Shown: positions 1 to 12,201 of the stretch, piece by piece
Position numbering within the stretch: the stretch's first letter is position 1
Layout of the letters: each line of letters opens with the position of its first letter
NCBI GenBank assembly: GCA_019022495.1
Contig: JAFEKR010000018.1
Location: 620,001 to 684,000 of the forward strand
Direction of reading: 5' to 3'
Source: Epichloe hybrida
Taxonomy: Eukaryota; Ascomycota; Sordariomycetes; Hypocreales; Clavicipitaceae
DNA: 64,000 nucleotides
The notes under the pieces: model-generated
Seen by the model: the letters and a program-made list of their open reading frames with translations, nothing else
What the model was told of the DNA's origin: nothing
The model's database searches: none
Position numbers and translations under genes: made by a program

Positions 1-1471
1 GATTTTAGTAAATAGGTAGCTCCTAAGATATTAGCTATTCTCATCTCCTCACAATTCCATTATTAAATTCATAGTATGCAAGTTTATATAAGTCCTTCTA
101 ATTACTAATCCTAACAAGTTTTTGTTTTTAATATTTAAAATCCGGATTTATATTATTAAAAGTCTAGAACTAATAAATAAGGCGTAATTTACTCTTAGTA
201 ACTAGGAAAGTATTAAAAGTGTTTAGTTCTCTATATTAACGCCATAGATAATTGGTTTTAGATATATAAGTATTATATCTAGGTTACTAGAGATATATAA
301 CAAAAGAATCTCTAATTACTACCACTTATTACATACTAGCTTTACACGTTATTAGGTCAAATCCGCCAGAGGGCTAACGGATTTGTAGGTTTATAAGTTA
401 TGCTAAGTTTACTTATAAAAGCTACTCTTAGGGGCAGGTTTAGATATTAGAAGTAAGTTAATTCCTCTACCTATGATGCCAAACTCATTCTTATCCTTCT
501 TGTTAGTGGCTAAGCAGTTTCGCCACGTAACATTAATAAAGACCTATAGCCTTAATAACCACTATACTACTAGAACCTTTTAAAGGAGAGGTTAGCGCTT
601 AAGATCTTAAGAGGTATTAATCTTTAATTAAAACCCTACTATATCTAATAATAGTTTTAAGACCTAATATTACTTTTATAGCCTTATAACTCTTATAATT
701 CCTACAAAACCTAGGGCTATAGCACATAGAAGTAGCTAAAAGAGCCCTTAAGTATAGGTATATATAAGTAAACCTAGTAATTAAATATAGTAGTAATAAC
801 TCTAAATTAGAGGCATATAGTAATACCTCCTTTACTAATAATACTATAATATAAAAGAGCTTATAAGGCTATATTATAAAGCTCTTTAAAGGACTTATAC
901 TCTTTAAGGTAAGTAGGTAAGCTACTATAATAACTTTATTAACTAAAGTAAAGCTCCTAATGCTTTCTTACTATAGTAAAGAGCTTATAGCCTTTAGATA
1001 ATTATATTAAGAAGTTAGGCTATGCCTAGGAGATAACACACTTAAAATCAAATATAATAATATATAAATAATCCACCTCCTTAAGGAAGAATTTATTAAG
1101 CTTATTATAAAGCTTTAGTATATAGATATTTATTACTACTAGCTTTATTAAGAGATTATAAAAGGAACCTTTAATATTACCTAGATTACTACTAAAGAGA
1201 TAATTATAGATAGCCTTATAAAGCCTCTTATAGGGAATACTTTTATAAGCTTCTATAAGGTATTAGGGCTTATATAACTACCCTCTAGTATACTTAGTAA
1301 AAAACCTAAAGAACAAGCATTACATAATAACCTTAAATTAAATAGGATTATAACTAATTAACTACCTTTTTATACTATAGAATTAATTTAGATATTATAA
1401 GATTAATTTAACTAATTTAATTAATTTAGATTTATCATAGGGAACCTTAAATAAAGTCCCCTAGGGGGGTG
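1..1471 (+). mobile_element. Ty1/Copia retrotransposon, 3' part of internal region (family 1), decayed by RIP
   Basis: This is the 3' end of a Copia-type polyprotein region that enters from outside the window. Around 1195-1270 one frame still reads like the C-terminus of a Copia RNase H, including DSLIKPL and then F..F....LGL, the usual tail after the 'ADxLTKxL' motif. The remainder is full of stops and almost devoid of CA/TG dinucleotides, which is the RIP signature. A purine-rich run (CTAGGGGGGTG, 1461-1471) directly precedes the LTR and is the likely polypurine tract, which fixes the plus orientation. A second copy of the same family, in the opposite orientation, is at 63473-64000. No functional ORF remains. 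Confidence 0.75.
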
Positions 1472-1723
1472 TGTTACACCTATAAGGGCATAATTAATCC
1501 CTACTATATAATAGTCTTACTACTTAACTAGCTAAGACAAGAGTCTACCCCTAGCTAGTTATTTTCCATGATCTCTATAACTATATAGTATATTTTAGCA
1601 CTATATTAGTACCTTACCTATAATAGAGGTACTTAGGTATTTAAGCCGTAGTCCGCACCCTCTTACAGGGTCAGACAACTTAATAGAGGTGGTCACATTG
1701 AACCCTAGCTTCGCGGTCCAACA
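1472..1723 (+). repeat. 3' LTR of Copia family 1
   Basis: The segment begins TGTTACACC and ends GGTCCAACA (TG..CA termini), 252 bp. Its reverse complement matches 63473-63705 along most of its length; both carry a block reading GACCCTGTAAGAGGG on one strand. The last ~80 bp are much less AT-rich than the rest, and the GC-balanced gene island starts immediately after. The other LTR lies outside the window, so a target-site duplication cannot be tested. Confidence 0.8.
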
Positions 1724-4463
1724 TTGACTCCGACCTGATCGTCAATGCTATGCCTTTCACTTAGCCTAATAGCTCCCTCAGGCATCGCTTCCATTGTCGG
1801 AATTTTCCATCTGTGAAGACCCTCAACCTTCGACCTGCTGATTCAGACCTTAAAATCAGTTGATCGTGCGAATTCGATCAACCCGAAGACCTTCAACCTT
1901 CGATCCGTTGACTTAAAGACCCTCGATTCTTCGACCTTTGATTCAATTCGATCAAGGTCATGTGCCGACACAAAATCGTCAATCTCGATCGCCGGCCTCC
2001 CCAGGCAGCCTCCTTGCGAACCCGATAATGCTTGCGATAATGCTTCCCTTGCACCAGCTAGATCAGTGCGAGCAACAGCGATTACAGCGGCTTTGTAAGC
2101 AAGACTATTAACGCAGAACCTGTGGTATCTATAGGAAGACCTTCCCTTTAAGAAATCGGGTCTTTTAATATCTCAAGGACCTATGCCTAGCTAGTTAGCA
2201 ATATACAGCAGCAATTCCAGTGGTAAAAAGACCAGCACTGAGTGAGCAGAAATAAGCAACAGTTAGACAACAAGTCATGTTCATGTCGGACAGATACCTG
2301 CACTCTGTTATCGCAAAACCACTTATAATCTCAACACACGAAACAAGCAGCCTAGAGTGATACCATATAGTGTATGGAGTACGGATTACATCTAGCTTTG
2401 CTTTAATCCGGTCCTTAAATATGGTTAACAGACTGTGAGCTAAATGAAGCTAGTATCCTCCGCATCGAATGAGACAGCCAGAAGCACAAGCATTCTTGAG
2501 TGGGCGTGCAGTGTTAGTCCTGCGCGTTATTCTGTACTAATTATGGAATAGCAGTGCTTCCTAAAAAGGAGCCCCGTTCATACTATTTACCGATGCTGGT
2601 GAGGGAACAGTGATGGCATGGCCAAGAGAGACTTTTCACCAGGCGACTCGCCGCAGTACAGTCGGTAATAAGCTGACACGTTTCGGCTCTCCTTTCTATT
2701 TGACGCCGAGACAAGACCAAATCCTGGAGCACTCCATCCCATGTAATAAGACATGAAAGGGAGTCAAGACGTCAAGGAGTAATAGACGCTCAACTCAGAC
2801 ATTACCATTGCCACCACCACCAGGTAGTATCTGGGCCTCGCTTTTTTTATTAGGGCATTCTAAGCGACGTTGACCATGTTCTGCGGATGGAATCCGTAGT
2901 GTGCAAAATGTATTGAAGCTTTTACCCATCTTGCAGGAATGCCGTAGACGGGCCGATCGATGGCTCGCAGAATGGTGGTGGCTGGGGGCGATCCTGACCT
3001 AAAGGGGCTCTGGTGCAAGTTCACCATGTTTCGTCGTATTATGTATGTATGCTCCCCAACAACAAGACTGTGCTTGTGCTGGCTTCAACCTTAAATTGAC
3101 TGGGCCAGTTCACAAACGGCGGCGAAGGCTTGCTGTCTTGCCCATCAGAGGAGGGTTATAACGCCACTTGCATTCCCGACGTTGATCGATCTCCACAAAG
3201 AGCTTGTTTGTCCTCTTTCTGTCCGTTGGAAACCGTGCCTGTTGCAATCAGTGACCAGCAGAGAGAGCCCGTCCAGAACGAGCTCATCATGCCCAAGCTA
3301 CTCACATGTGTACATGTATGTACTTGGATTTATGGGGAGGGAGCCTGGCCGGCGCTACATATGATGCGTTGGCAACTCGGGCATCAGTAATTGTGTTGAG
3401 GAATGGTGGGTTGAAACGGTGGAAATTTGGGAGCAGGGAACTTATGCGGGTTTTGATTCACTTGGTGATGCTTCCTGCATTCCTGCATTCCTCATCCCTT
3501 GAGCCAAATTCGATAGGCTTGGTTGTTCTTGCCCCGGGTCTCAGTTCTGGCCGGGAGCGCCAATCAAGCCGAGCCGGTGGAGCGAGAAGCAGTTCACACA
3601 GTCCACATAGTCCACACACACAGTCTACCTTGTGACTTTACTGGTCGGTCGGCTGGCGGGCACATCATCTTCCGTCTCTTTGCTGCGCCCGCCTAGTCCG
3701 TAATCCGTACAGATTACAAGGGAAAGGAAAGGAAACACAACCAGCCATTGCAAGGTACCGACCATTGAAGGGAGTCTAAGCACGGCAGGTGACTCCATGT
3801 CGATGGCTGGATGCGAGGCGATGCGAGGCGAGGCGCGGAGGGAGCGGACCGTCGTTGACAGAGACCAGACAGAGATGGGTCTGTCAAGTGCTGGTCCGAG
3901 TGCCCCGACAGGCAGACAAGCAGACAGCCAGACAGCCAGACAAGACCAGACAGACCACACGGACCAGACCGGTCTGCCCTACGGTCCCTACCTACTCTAC
4001 CCCGTCCCATCATCATCCCATCATCGTCCCATCGTCGTCCCTTCGTCGTCCCTTCCGCTTTCCCACACTCGGATCCCCTTTCCTCCTCTCACTTGCTCTC
4101 ACTTGCTCTTGCTGTTCATCCTTTCACGACTTCACTCGGCCGGATCACCACGCACGACGTTTCCGCGACTGCCGCCGCCGCCTTGGATTCGAGTGCGAGT
4201 TAATAATCATTCACATTCTCTCTCCCAGGCAGGCACAGCCCTCTCCTGAAAAAACCGGCATCCATCGTGACTAGATGTCCGTCGATCGACTGTCGTTGCG
4301 AGCGGCCCCGTAGAGCGCCCTCAGTCCGCCTTTGCCTCCAATGCACTCCGATCATATCGTGACGAGTCGACGGTAGCCTGGGGGCTTTTCCCACGGAAAT
4401 TGAATCAATTCTTACGAGCCACGCGAACCGAGTGTCCGGGTAACAGAGTCGAACTCGTCCGAG
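1724..4463. other. Intergenic, no supported gene
   Basis: About 2.7 kb between the left Copia LTR and the first gene. Base composition is ordinary and codon structure is absent; the ORFs here are short, overlap each other on both strands and show no recognisable domain. From 1814 to 1945 a unit beginning GAAGACC.TCAACCTTCGA recurs about three times imperfectly. From about 3905 to 3970 there is a run of imperfect CAGACAGC units. The 400 bp before the first gene are rich in C/T runs, as in many fungal promoters and 5' leaders. Confidence 0.6.
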
Positions 4464-7386
4464 ATGAGGTCGGACCCAGTTGCGACTGCAGCCGCCGCCG
4501 CCGCCGCCGCCGCCGCCTCGGTTGCTCCTGTGGCCAAGCCCGTTGTTCCGCAACCCGTAGCTTTCAATGCATCAGACTGGTCCGTCTTTCACCTCTTCCT
4601 AACTACCCGGCTTGGCATACATCTTTGAAACGCACAAGGCAGCTACAGACATGGCCAGGCCAAGTGTGCGTCGAGTGTCCTTGCTAACAACAAAGACTCA
4701 GGCTGGGTATTGATGGCAATTGGTCTACATATGCCTTCCTTGTAGGAAACAATAATCCGGTCAATGTCCTTTTCAGCACATCGATATCAGAATTCTGGGC
4801 TGTCGGCCCACGGGGTTGCCCAAATCAGAAAAGTAAGACGGCTCCATCTCACCGTATCCATAAACCGGCGACTGATGACTCAATTTTTTTTTTCATTTTT
4901 TTTGGGGGCAGATGATCCTCAATGCACTTCAAATCGTGGAGGCATATACAACCCATCTGATTCGAAACACTGGTCGGGGCTGGGCACATGGCAGCTCGGC
5001 TTACCGGATCTAGGCACTGGAGGAAGCGGACAATACGGCTTTGACACGATTGCTGCCTACAGCCCCTTGACTAACATTGGATTCGGCATGTCCGACGTTC
5101 TAATCTCAGCCATCTCATCGACAGATTATTACCTTGGCTACTTCGGTGTTGGTCTTCGGTCAGGCAGTTTCGGCGATGTTGTTGTTGCTGCACCTCCTCT
5201 ACGGCAAGCTGTTTCATCATACGGCTGGATTCCAAGTTATAGCTATGGCTACACGGCCGGAGCATCATACAGTGCGTTTTCCCACTTTTATCCTCTCATC
5301 GCTCGTTTGCGATGACCACGGAACGTCAGATTGGACATGGCACTGACATAGCATACTAGGAGGCATTGTCGGGTCGGCAACTTTGGGAGGTTATGATGCT
5401 GCTCGATTTGTTCAACACGACAACACGTTTGCCATGAACCAGGCTGAAGGTGTTCCCCGACCTCGTGTGCGCGGCATCGAGCTGTCCGCCAAAAATGGTA
5501 GCTCGCCAGCAGGACGAGATTCTGCGACCCGACTTCTGATGAGTTACGACAAGACGTTTACGGCCGTCATCGACACAACAACGCCGTATCTGTGGCTTCC
5601 ACCGGCAGTTTGCGATGAATTTGCCAAGGCCCTGAACCTGACGTATAATTCCACCTTTGGTCTCTATACCCTGACCAATGAGCAATATCGCCAGTACTCG
5701 GCTAGTAACAACCCCCTCTCATTTACATTCAGCTTATCTAGCAAGGATAACAACGACAACTTCGGGCTCCCTCTCGATGTCCCCGGCGTCGTTAATATCA
5801 CGCTCCCCATCCGATCATTTGTAAGCCTGTTGGAGTACCCTTTCATGAATGCGACCATACGCCAAGGCGAATCAGCTGTGCCGTATTTCACTCTCCGCAA
5901 GGCAGCCAAAGAGACCTTCATCATCGGTAACGCATTTATGCAGGAGTCTTACCTCATCACAAAATATGACTCTGGGACTTTCTCTATACACCAAGCTAAA
6001 TTCCCGAGCGACCCCATTGGCGGTGCTCAACTAAAAGGAATAAAACAACCGCCCGGCAGCCCGTTTCCGCCACCCGTCGACCCCAACGCTGGAAAAGGTC
6101 TGTCAGCAGGGGAGCTGGTTGGCATTGCCGTAGGCGCTGTGGCCTTTTGTTCGGTCCTGCTACTGGCCCTCTTTTACTACAGGCGACACAGACGACAACA
6201 AAGGGAGAGGGCGAGAGACGAGCTTGACGACGGCAAGGACACGAGCTCCACCTTGACACCGGATTCACCTCATAGTTCTGTTTCCCAAATGTTTTCACGA
6301 ATCCTCGGTCGATGGCGATCACGACGGACAGGCACTGGCATGACAGCCGGCGGAGTAAACGCGTACGAGGCACCGGACTGTCAGATTTATGAATTGCCTG
6401 CGCCCCTTCCCCCGGCCGAACTGGACGCAGGAGGCCGCGACGATCACTCTATGCTGGACGAGACGGATATTGGTACTGACAGCACGCAACATCTGACGGC
6501 GTACGAACTTGCACGAAGAAAACTCGTTCGCCAGCTGCAGGGGCCTGTCCCTGAATATACACCACCAACGGACGGCACAGTCATGCCCCCAGAGAAGATT
6601 TCCATCCCTGACTTGGGATCTTTGGAACAAGCGCAAAATGTTGACCAACATCCCTCGCCCGTCTCACCAACACGATCCCGTGGTGCTGACTCTACCAGCA
6701 ATTCTTTTCTCGCCTCCGAACCGTCACCAGTGTCACCTCGGGGAGACTGGAGCTCGGCAGAGTTTCCATCACCAGGTACAGCTTCAATGTCTCCACACTC
6801 AAATCCGCCTCCATCAGGAACTACAAGTAGGGGACATTCGTCGACCAGTCGATCGTTGTCCGTGAATCCCAATGCTCCACAGCTCTCAGCCACTGACGCC
6901 ATGCCGCCGGTCCCCGCATCCTTTCAGAGAACCCCGATCGACCCCTCCAGGGTCGTATGCCTGGGGCCATTGCCAGGAAACGTTCAATTACCTGGTCCAG
7001 GCGCCGGCACTGGATTGCGGATCGTGACAACAGGCAGGCAAGGCCTGCCAGCGGGCATGGCCGCTGCAGGGTCCCGCGCGTCTGTGGGCAGTCTGGGCAG
7101 TAACTTTACGGAAGAAGAAGAAGAACAAGAAGGCAGAGTAGCAGAAGAAATGTCGCACCACGGTAACCTTTACAGCAAGAGCTTTAATCATACGGTGGCA
7201 AGCCGATTGACGAGGGAGCGTCCGCCTCTACCGACGCAACCAGAGCAACGGGAAGAAGATGATGACTCGTTGGATCCCAAAGCTAACTCGGACGATTCAT
7301 CCGAAAGTGGTCGCATAGACCCAGGGCGCGATCTCGTACACGTGCCGCAAGTGGCCGAAAAACGCTACAGCTGGGAAGACGTGTGA
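4464..7386 (+). CDS. Membrane-anchored aspartic-protease-like protein (A1 fold), probably catalytically dead
   Basis: Four exons fit phase and splice consensus: 4464-4579, 4702-4832, 4912-5271, 5360-7386, giving 877 aa. After an Ala-rich N-terminus with no convincing signal peptide, residues ~39-425 resemble the two-lobed pepsin fold of fungal A1-type surface proteins. The first active-site position reads FSTSIS (Ser64 instead of Asp), while the second keeps an aspartate in VIDTTTPYLWLP (Asp274). The family's late 'FIIGNAFMQESYLI' segment is present near residue 390. A single membrane helix (about 454-475, GIAVGAVAFCSVLLLALFYY) is followed by basic residues and a Ser/Pro/acidic tail of ~400 residues, presumably cytosolic and disordered. 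This layout suggests a surface receptor or sensor rather than an active protease; that is inference. The ATG chosen is the first after an in-frame stop at 4401; an upstream signal-peptide exon cannot be excluded. It is convergent with the diflavin reductase gene. Confidence 0.82.
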
Positions 7387-8481
7387 CGACAACAATAGAT
7401 GAAGGTTCATGACGAGCCTGTGACATACTTGACATTCATTTTTACCTTTTGTGTTAATGCTCTATACCAAGCAATCATTTGGCATTTCATTTCATTTGCT
7501 TTTCCCTAGCAGCGCAAAATAAACAATAGCGAAGGAGTTTTGGGCACACACACACACACACATATATATATAGTCAGTTGACAGTTAGACGTTGCAAAGT
7601 TGTGGTAACTTTGTTGCACGTGCAAGAAATGGCATCTCACACATTAGACAGTTATGGGCTGCGCAACCCTGTTTCGCAGGTTTATAGATTCGTCTTTTAG
7701 TCGACGGCATGACTAACATCTTCCTCTATTTTCCTTTCTATACTCGGTATTTTCTTCTTCTTGGACAACCAACTACCTGTCAGTCAGACAGACGGGGATT
7801 TCGGAGCCAGGGAGAAAATTGACTTTTTGTTGCGGATTCCAACAGTCTTGTGTGTTGCGAAGTTTGTTGGAGGGGGGCCAGGAGGGCGCGTTCCACAAGA
7901 GATGGAAACGGGGCTCGCTCAGGGCTCGGGAGGAAGACGTGATGTGGTGGATGTTCGTGGGCGACGCCAGATGTGCCGCGGTTCTCCCAGCGAGGAGTTG
8001 AGCATGAAGAGCGACTTGGACATGGGCATGGGGGGGGGCGCGGAACATGTAGTTTTGGCCGAATGTCATTACGTAGTTGAATGGAGGGAAAGTGTACGAA
8101 TTCCCAGGCTCCATTTGCAATTGGCAGCGTACGCGTTGATTTGATCCTGAAGACCGAATGACAATGAGAGGCCGTTTAGAGGGTCGGGTTGGGTCGCCGC
8201 GCTGTCGGGGCGGGAACGACGCATGCATACTTCGTACCGACGTACCTACTAGCTGTGGTGGTGCATGAATGACATTGTGCTCAGACTCGCAGGACAAGTT
8301 TCCATGTAACACCGTTTGTGCTCCGGGAAAATAGACACGGCTTATATTGCACGTCGTGGCATGGAGGAAGGGAGGGACATTCAATGTCTGTCTACTCGAT
8401 GATGCACAGCTTACAGAATACCCCCCCACCCCCCCGACTTGTCCGTCTTGTAATGTACAATCCTTCTTGTTCAAAGTATGG
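7387..8481. other. Intergenic between convergent genes; short CA/TA microsatellite
   Basis: This spacer holds the two 3' UTRs. A (CA)n run followed by (TA)n lies at 7545-7571. A 281-codon minus-strand open frame (7773-8618) overlaps the end of the diflavin reductase gene but has biased, low-complexity composition and no recognisable domain, so I do not call it a gene. Confidence 0.6.
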
Positions 8482-10560
8482 TTACCAAATCTCCTGCCAC
8501 CAAGTAATGCCATCCAGCAGTTTCCTTTGAACATGCTCCTCGCCACGCTTGATGAAGGCGTCAAACACGGCATGTCTGCACGCGTCTGCCATCTTGGAGG
8601 ACCCTCCGCAGACGGCAAAGATGGGTCGTTGGGGAATGAGCTCTGCCAGAGTCTCCGCCTCCTGTCTTATGAGGTCCTGGACGTAGATCTTCCGAGGCTG
8701 GTCTCTGGAGAATGCGGTGAAGACGACGAGGTTAGTCTTCTGGGAGAGGGCGTGCCATTCGTCGCCGAAGAAGTAGTCTGCCAGCTTGTTGCGGTTTCCG
8801 AAGAAGAGGAGGGTTGGGGCCTGGGGCGTTGAAGCGTGGGAAAGGCGTTCTTGGATGAGCGACCGGACTGGGGCGATGCCGGTGCCGGTGGCGAAGGCGA
8901 TGAGCGGTCGCTTGGCGTTGGCGGCGCCATGGATGGGGGATAGGACGGGCTTGATGGTGATGGCCATGGTGACGGAGGGGGCGGAGGAGGGCGGGAGGGA
9001 TGAGATGTAGCGCGAGCAGAGGCCTTGGCGGGGCTTGCGCAGGATGGTGCGGTATTCGACGAGCGCGATGAGGACTTGTATCCTCGTCGGGACGGCGGGC
9101 GAGGCTGCGGAGAGATGGTTGTGGTTGGCGATGCTGAAATCGCGGCCGCGTATGAGGGGGAATACGTCGAGGATCCGGTCTGCTGGTACGCGAACGGAGT
9201 GGAACTCCTCGAGCACTTCGATGATGGTCCTTCGCGAGCGGGTGGCGTAGTCGAAGTACTCGTCGAGGTACTCCGTCATGGTGAACTCTAAGAGTCGGTC
9301 CTTGTGGTCCTGGTTGTCGGCAAAGTAGGAGAGATTCTTCAGGAACGAGCGTCTTGGCACGGCGTTGATGTCGATGTTGTGGAGGATGATGTTGCGCAGG
9401 GTACATGGCGATGGGGTACAGAGGCCAGCCGGGACGGAACACAGCGACAGGTCGAGAGGTTTGTCGGCGAGCGCGTCCCAGTCCATGAGGGATATGACCT
9501 TTTGGACGTCCTGGGGGAAGTTCTTGGGGTAGATGGTGACGCAGTCGCCCGGGTTGATCTGGATGGCCTCGGGGATGTCCAAGGATACAAGGCGGACGTC
9601 TTGCCAGTGGGTCGAGGGTGTCATCCTCTTGTTCTCGACGAGAGTGGCGTGATGGCTATTCGGGAGAGGGAGGAGGCCTACTAGCGGTGGCGCGCAGAGC
9701 AGCTCGTCGGCATGGCCGCCGACATGGCCGCCGACACGAGTCTTGTTGGCTGTGTCAAGGCGAGTACAGCTCATGGCAGGGGCGAGAGAGAAATTCGGAG
9801 GCAACATCTCGTTTTCTGGGACTGGATCTCGGCCTTGAGGGTCGGGATGGTGTTCAATGAGGTGCTTGCGGAGATCATCGGCCCAACGAACAAAGCTCCC
9901 GTCGATGCTGTTTTTGGCATGCGTCAAAACCCCTCCTGCAAATCGACAGCAAAAGGAGTGGACGATGAATGAGAAGAGAAATGAATGGCGGTATGATGAC
10001 TTACCCCTCTGGGAATTGCTCGTCGGCTTCACATGGCCCAAAGAATGTACTGGCACCCAGTTGGTCTAGACGACGGATGAGCTTTCGCGCAGCCCAGTTG
10101 AACCTTGTTACACAAGTCAGTTTATGCAAGGCACGTTGCGCAGGTACGAGGATGAAAAGCTCACTTGAGATAGGTGCTGTCGCCGAGCCCACAGCATGTG
10201 TACCTCATTTGGCTCAAGCACCCCGGCGGCAACTTCTTGCGAAGCAATCTCTTCCAGAATGAGACTGCGTTATGGGGCATATCGCCTTGCCCTGTGGTTG
10301 ATATGACAAAGAGGACCAGTTCATGTTGGAGGAGTTCGCTCTAGAGGCATGAGTGAGTTGAATGAGTTGAGCCTCTTCCTCTGTCTCTTAATTCCCGAGG
10401 AGTCGTTCGTTTGACCTACCAGGTCTACATTTCCGAGTTCCTTTACGGCACTTGCGAAGTGTAATCTTTGGCAGAGCTTGCCGAGTTCCTCAGCCATGTC
10501 TTGTGCATTGCCCGTCTCGGAGCCGTACAAGACCAGAGCGGTCCTGTCGCGACGGCTCAT
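8482..10560 (-). CDS. TAH18: NADPH-dependent diflavin oxidoreductase (Tah18/NDOR1 family)
   Basis: The protein transfers electrons from NADPH through FAD and FMN to the Fe-S scaffold protein Dre2 in cytosolic iron-sulfur cluster assembly (family knowledge). Four exons on the minus strand: 10560-10420, 10340-10165, 10103-10005, 9907-8482; they sum to 613 codons plus stop. Visible features: FMN-binding flavodoxin loop YGSETGNAQD (residues 12-21), ISTTGQGDMPHN, CCGLGDSTYLKFN; FAD-binding RDFSIAN (~394-400); NADPH-binding GTGIAPVRSLIQER (~480), FTAFSRDQ (~536), CGGSSKMAD (~572); and the terminal aromatic residue Trp613 expected to stack on FAD. Length matches the family (about 600-650 aa). The exon 3/4 junction uses AACAG/C because only that acceptor keeps the frame and restores EGIDGSFVRWADDL. 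A low-complexity VGGHVGGHADE stretch between the domains is local. It is divergently arranged with the RRM gene. Confidence 0.93.
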
Positions 10561-12201
10561 CTTTGAGGGGATGCTGCGGTTGGACGTCAGCGTGCAATGT
10601 AAAAGCGGCGAGTCGGTGTAAACGTCTTTTGATGCTTGAATGAGCGACGGACGGCTGACTCAAAAGTCAAAGTGGGAACGGGGCCGATGCCGGGCTGTGT
10701 GGCGTTGACGGACAGACGAGCGCCAGACATGTTATCGATCGTGCAGATTCGTGCAACGCAAGGTTGCTGGATACGAAGAGGGCTCCAAATTTCCTGTGTT
10801 GTTGGCAAAGCTGCAACCGGGCTCTCCGCAGTCGACTTTTTAGAAGCTCGTACATGTAGATATTCGGGGTTGACTCGCCAAAAATTTGACTTAGTACCCG
10901 ATGATTATAAGTTAATAATTTAAGCCAACAAGGCTCGGGACGAGTGAATCGGCGGGACAGGCCAGGGTTGTGCTTACCCTCCCCTCTGTGCTCCGTAATA
11001 ATAATAATAAATAATAAGGATGTCGAGGCTGTGTGTGTGTGATTCAGTAATACTCCGTGCTCCCTGCCCTGAGGACAATGCCAAAACCAGGCCATCGAAA
11101 TTCTCATCTTACCTGGAATGACGGAGTGAATCCGTCTTGAAGGCGCTGGCGTTTGACTGCGCAAGCACGTGCAGGAGTGATCAGTGAGGTGACTGAGGTC
11201 ACTGAGGTGACGATGACGACGACTTGGGTCAAGCAAGTCAGGGCCGAGCCCTCGAATGCGCTGAATCATGGGGCGGCTGCATGAATTCCTAGGCTGCACG
11301 CCGCATGATTCAACGGGGATGCTGGAGCGCCATGCACATCACCCCGGTTCCACCAACAGTTTTGCTTGATGCCTGCCGATAAATAAGTACCAGCTTTGCT
11401 TAAACAACGCACGCTGAATCCATCATCTTCGAGTTGCTGCATTTTAGTATGCATGCCACCTCGTGTCTCTCGGCAGTGCTGCACGCAGAAGGACGCAGAA
11501 GGACGCAGAGGGCCATCCGCGGCTCACCTTCCCCCGCAATGGCCTGTCGACGTGGCCTTGTTCCTGCTGCTGCAGTATTGGAGTAGTGCGAGTGCCAGCG
11601 CCAGCGCCAGCGCCAGTGCCAGTGCCAGTGCCAGTGCCAGCCAGTGCCAGTGCCAGCCAGTGCCAGTGCCAGACAGTGCTGGCATGACGGGGCGGGCAGG
11701 CGCAACGCAGGTGCTGCTGCCAGGCGGCTGGAGCTCCTGTGCTATTTGCGTGATACCATTGAACACGGATGAATGAACATTGAATGCACCCACCAACTCC
11801 ATCAGTCAAGTCACTCCCCGCCCCCCCCTGCTCGCACCTGCCTTCTACCCCTGCCCACTGCAGCTGCAGCAAGCAAACGACTGGCCCCGAAAAATATTTC
11901 AGATTCGCGACTCCTGACCTCTCCTCTCGCTTTCGCCCCTTTCCCTCTTCTCCATCACATAAACATCAGCCAAGTTTGTGACTCCGCGCAACGCACCGCC
12001 GTCTGTCTATTTCAATCTCCATCTAGGGCACGAAGCTACCCTGACCAATCTCCTCCCTCATTGCAACAGAGTTCAATCCACGAGCTTTATCCTCAACCCA
12101 TCTTGCTCTTTCGGACGTCGCTTTTCGCACAAGCCCAACGTTCGAAACGTCATATCCCCCAAAGACTCTCACAGTCAATAATCCTCCATCCAACCATCAA
12201 C
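10561..12201. promoter_or_regulatory. Divergent promoter region between TAH18 and the RRM gene
   Basis: About 1.6 kb separates two divergent start codons and no supported gene lies inside. It contains a short (AAT)n run near 10997-11018 and a CCAGTG minisatellite (11586-11692). The ~350 bp before the RRM gene's ATG are pyrimidine-rich, typical of a highly expressed fungal gene leader. No individual transcription-factor site can be assigned from sequence alone. Confidence 0.5.
11586..11692. repeat. Minisatellite, unit CCAGTG/CCAGCG
   Basis: A head-to-tail array of the hexamer CCAGCG followed by CCAGTG, with two CCAGCCAGTG interruptions. It creates spurious long Ser-Ala or His-Trp open frames on both strands. 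It lies about 510 bp upstream of the RRM gene start. Confidence 0.85.

Noticed and set aside
3130..4553. Several 100-160 codon frames upstream of the protease-like gene
   Set aside because: They overlap each other on both strands, include CAGACAGC and CCATCATC simple repeats, and show no splice-linked continuation or domain.
7773..8618. 281-codon minus-strand open frame after the diflavin reductase gene
   Set aside because: Overlaps the reductase C-terminus, has no recognisable domain, and lies in a 3' UTR-like region.
11400..11872. Ser-Ala and His-Trp repeat open frames around 11.6 kb
   Set aside because: They are translations of the CCAGTG minisatellite.
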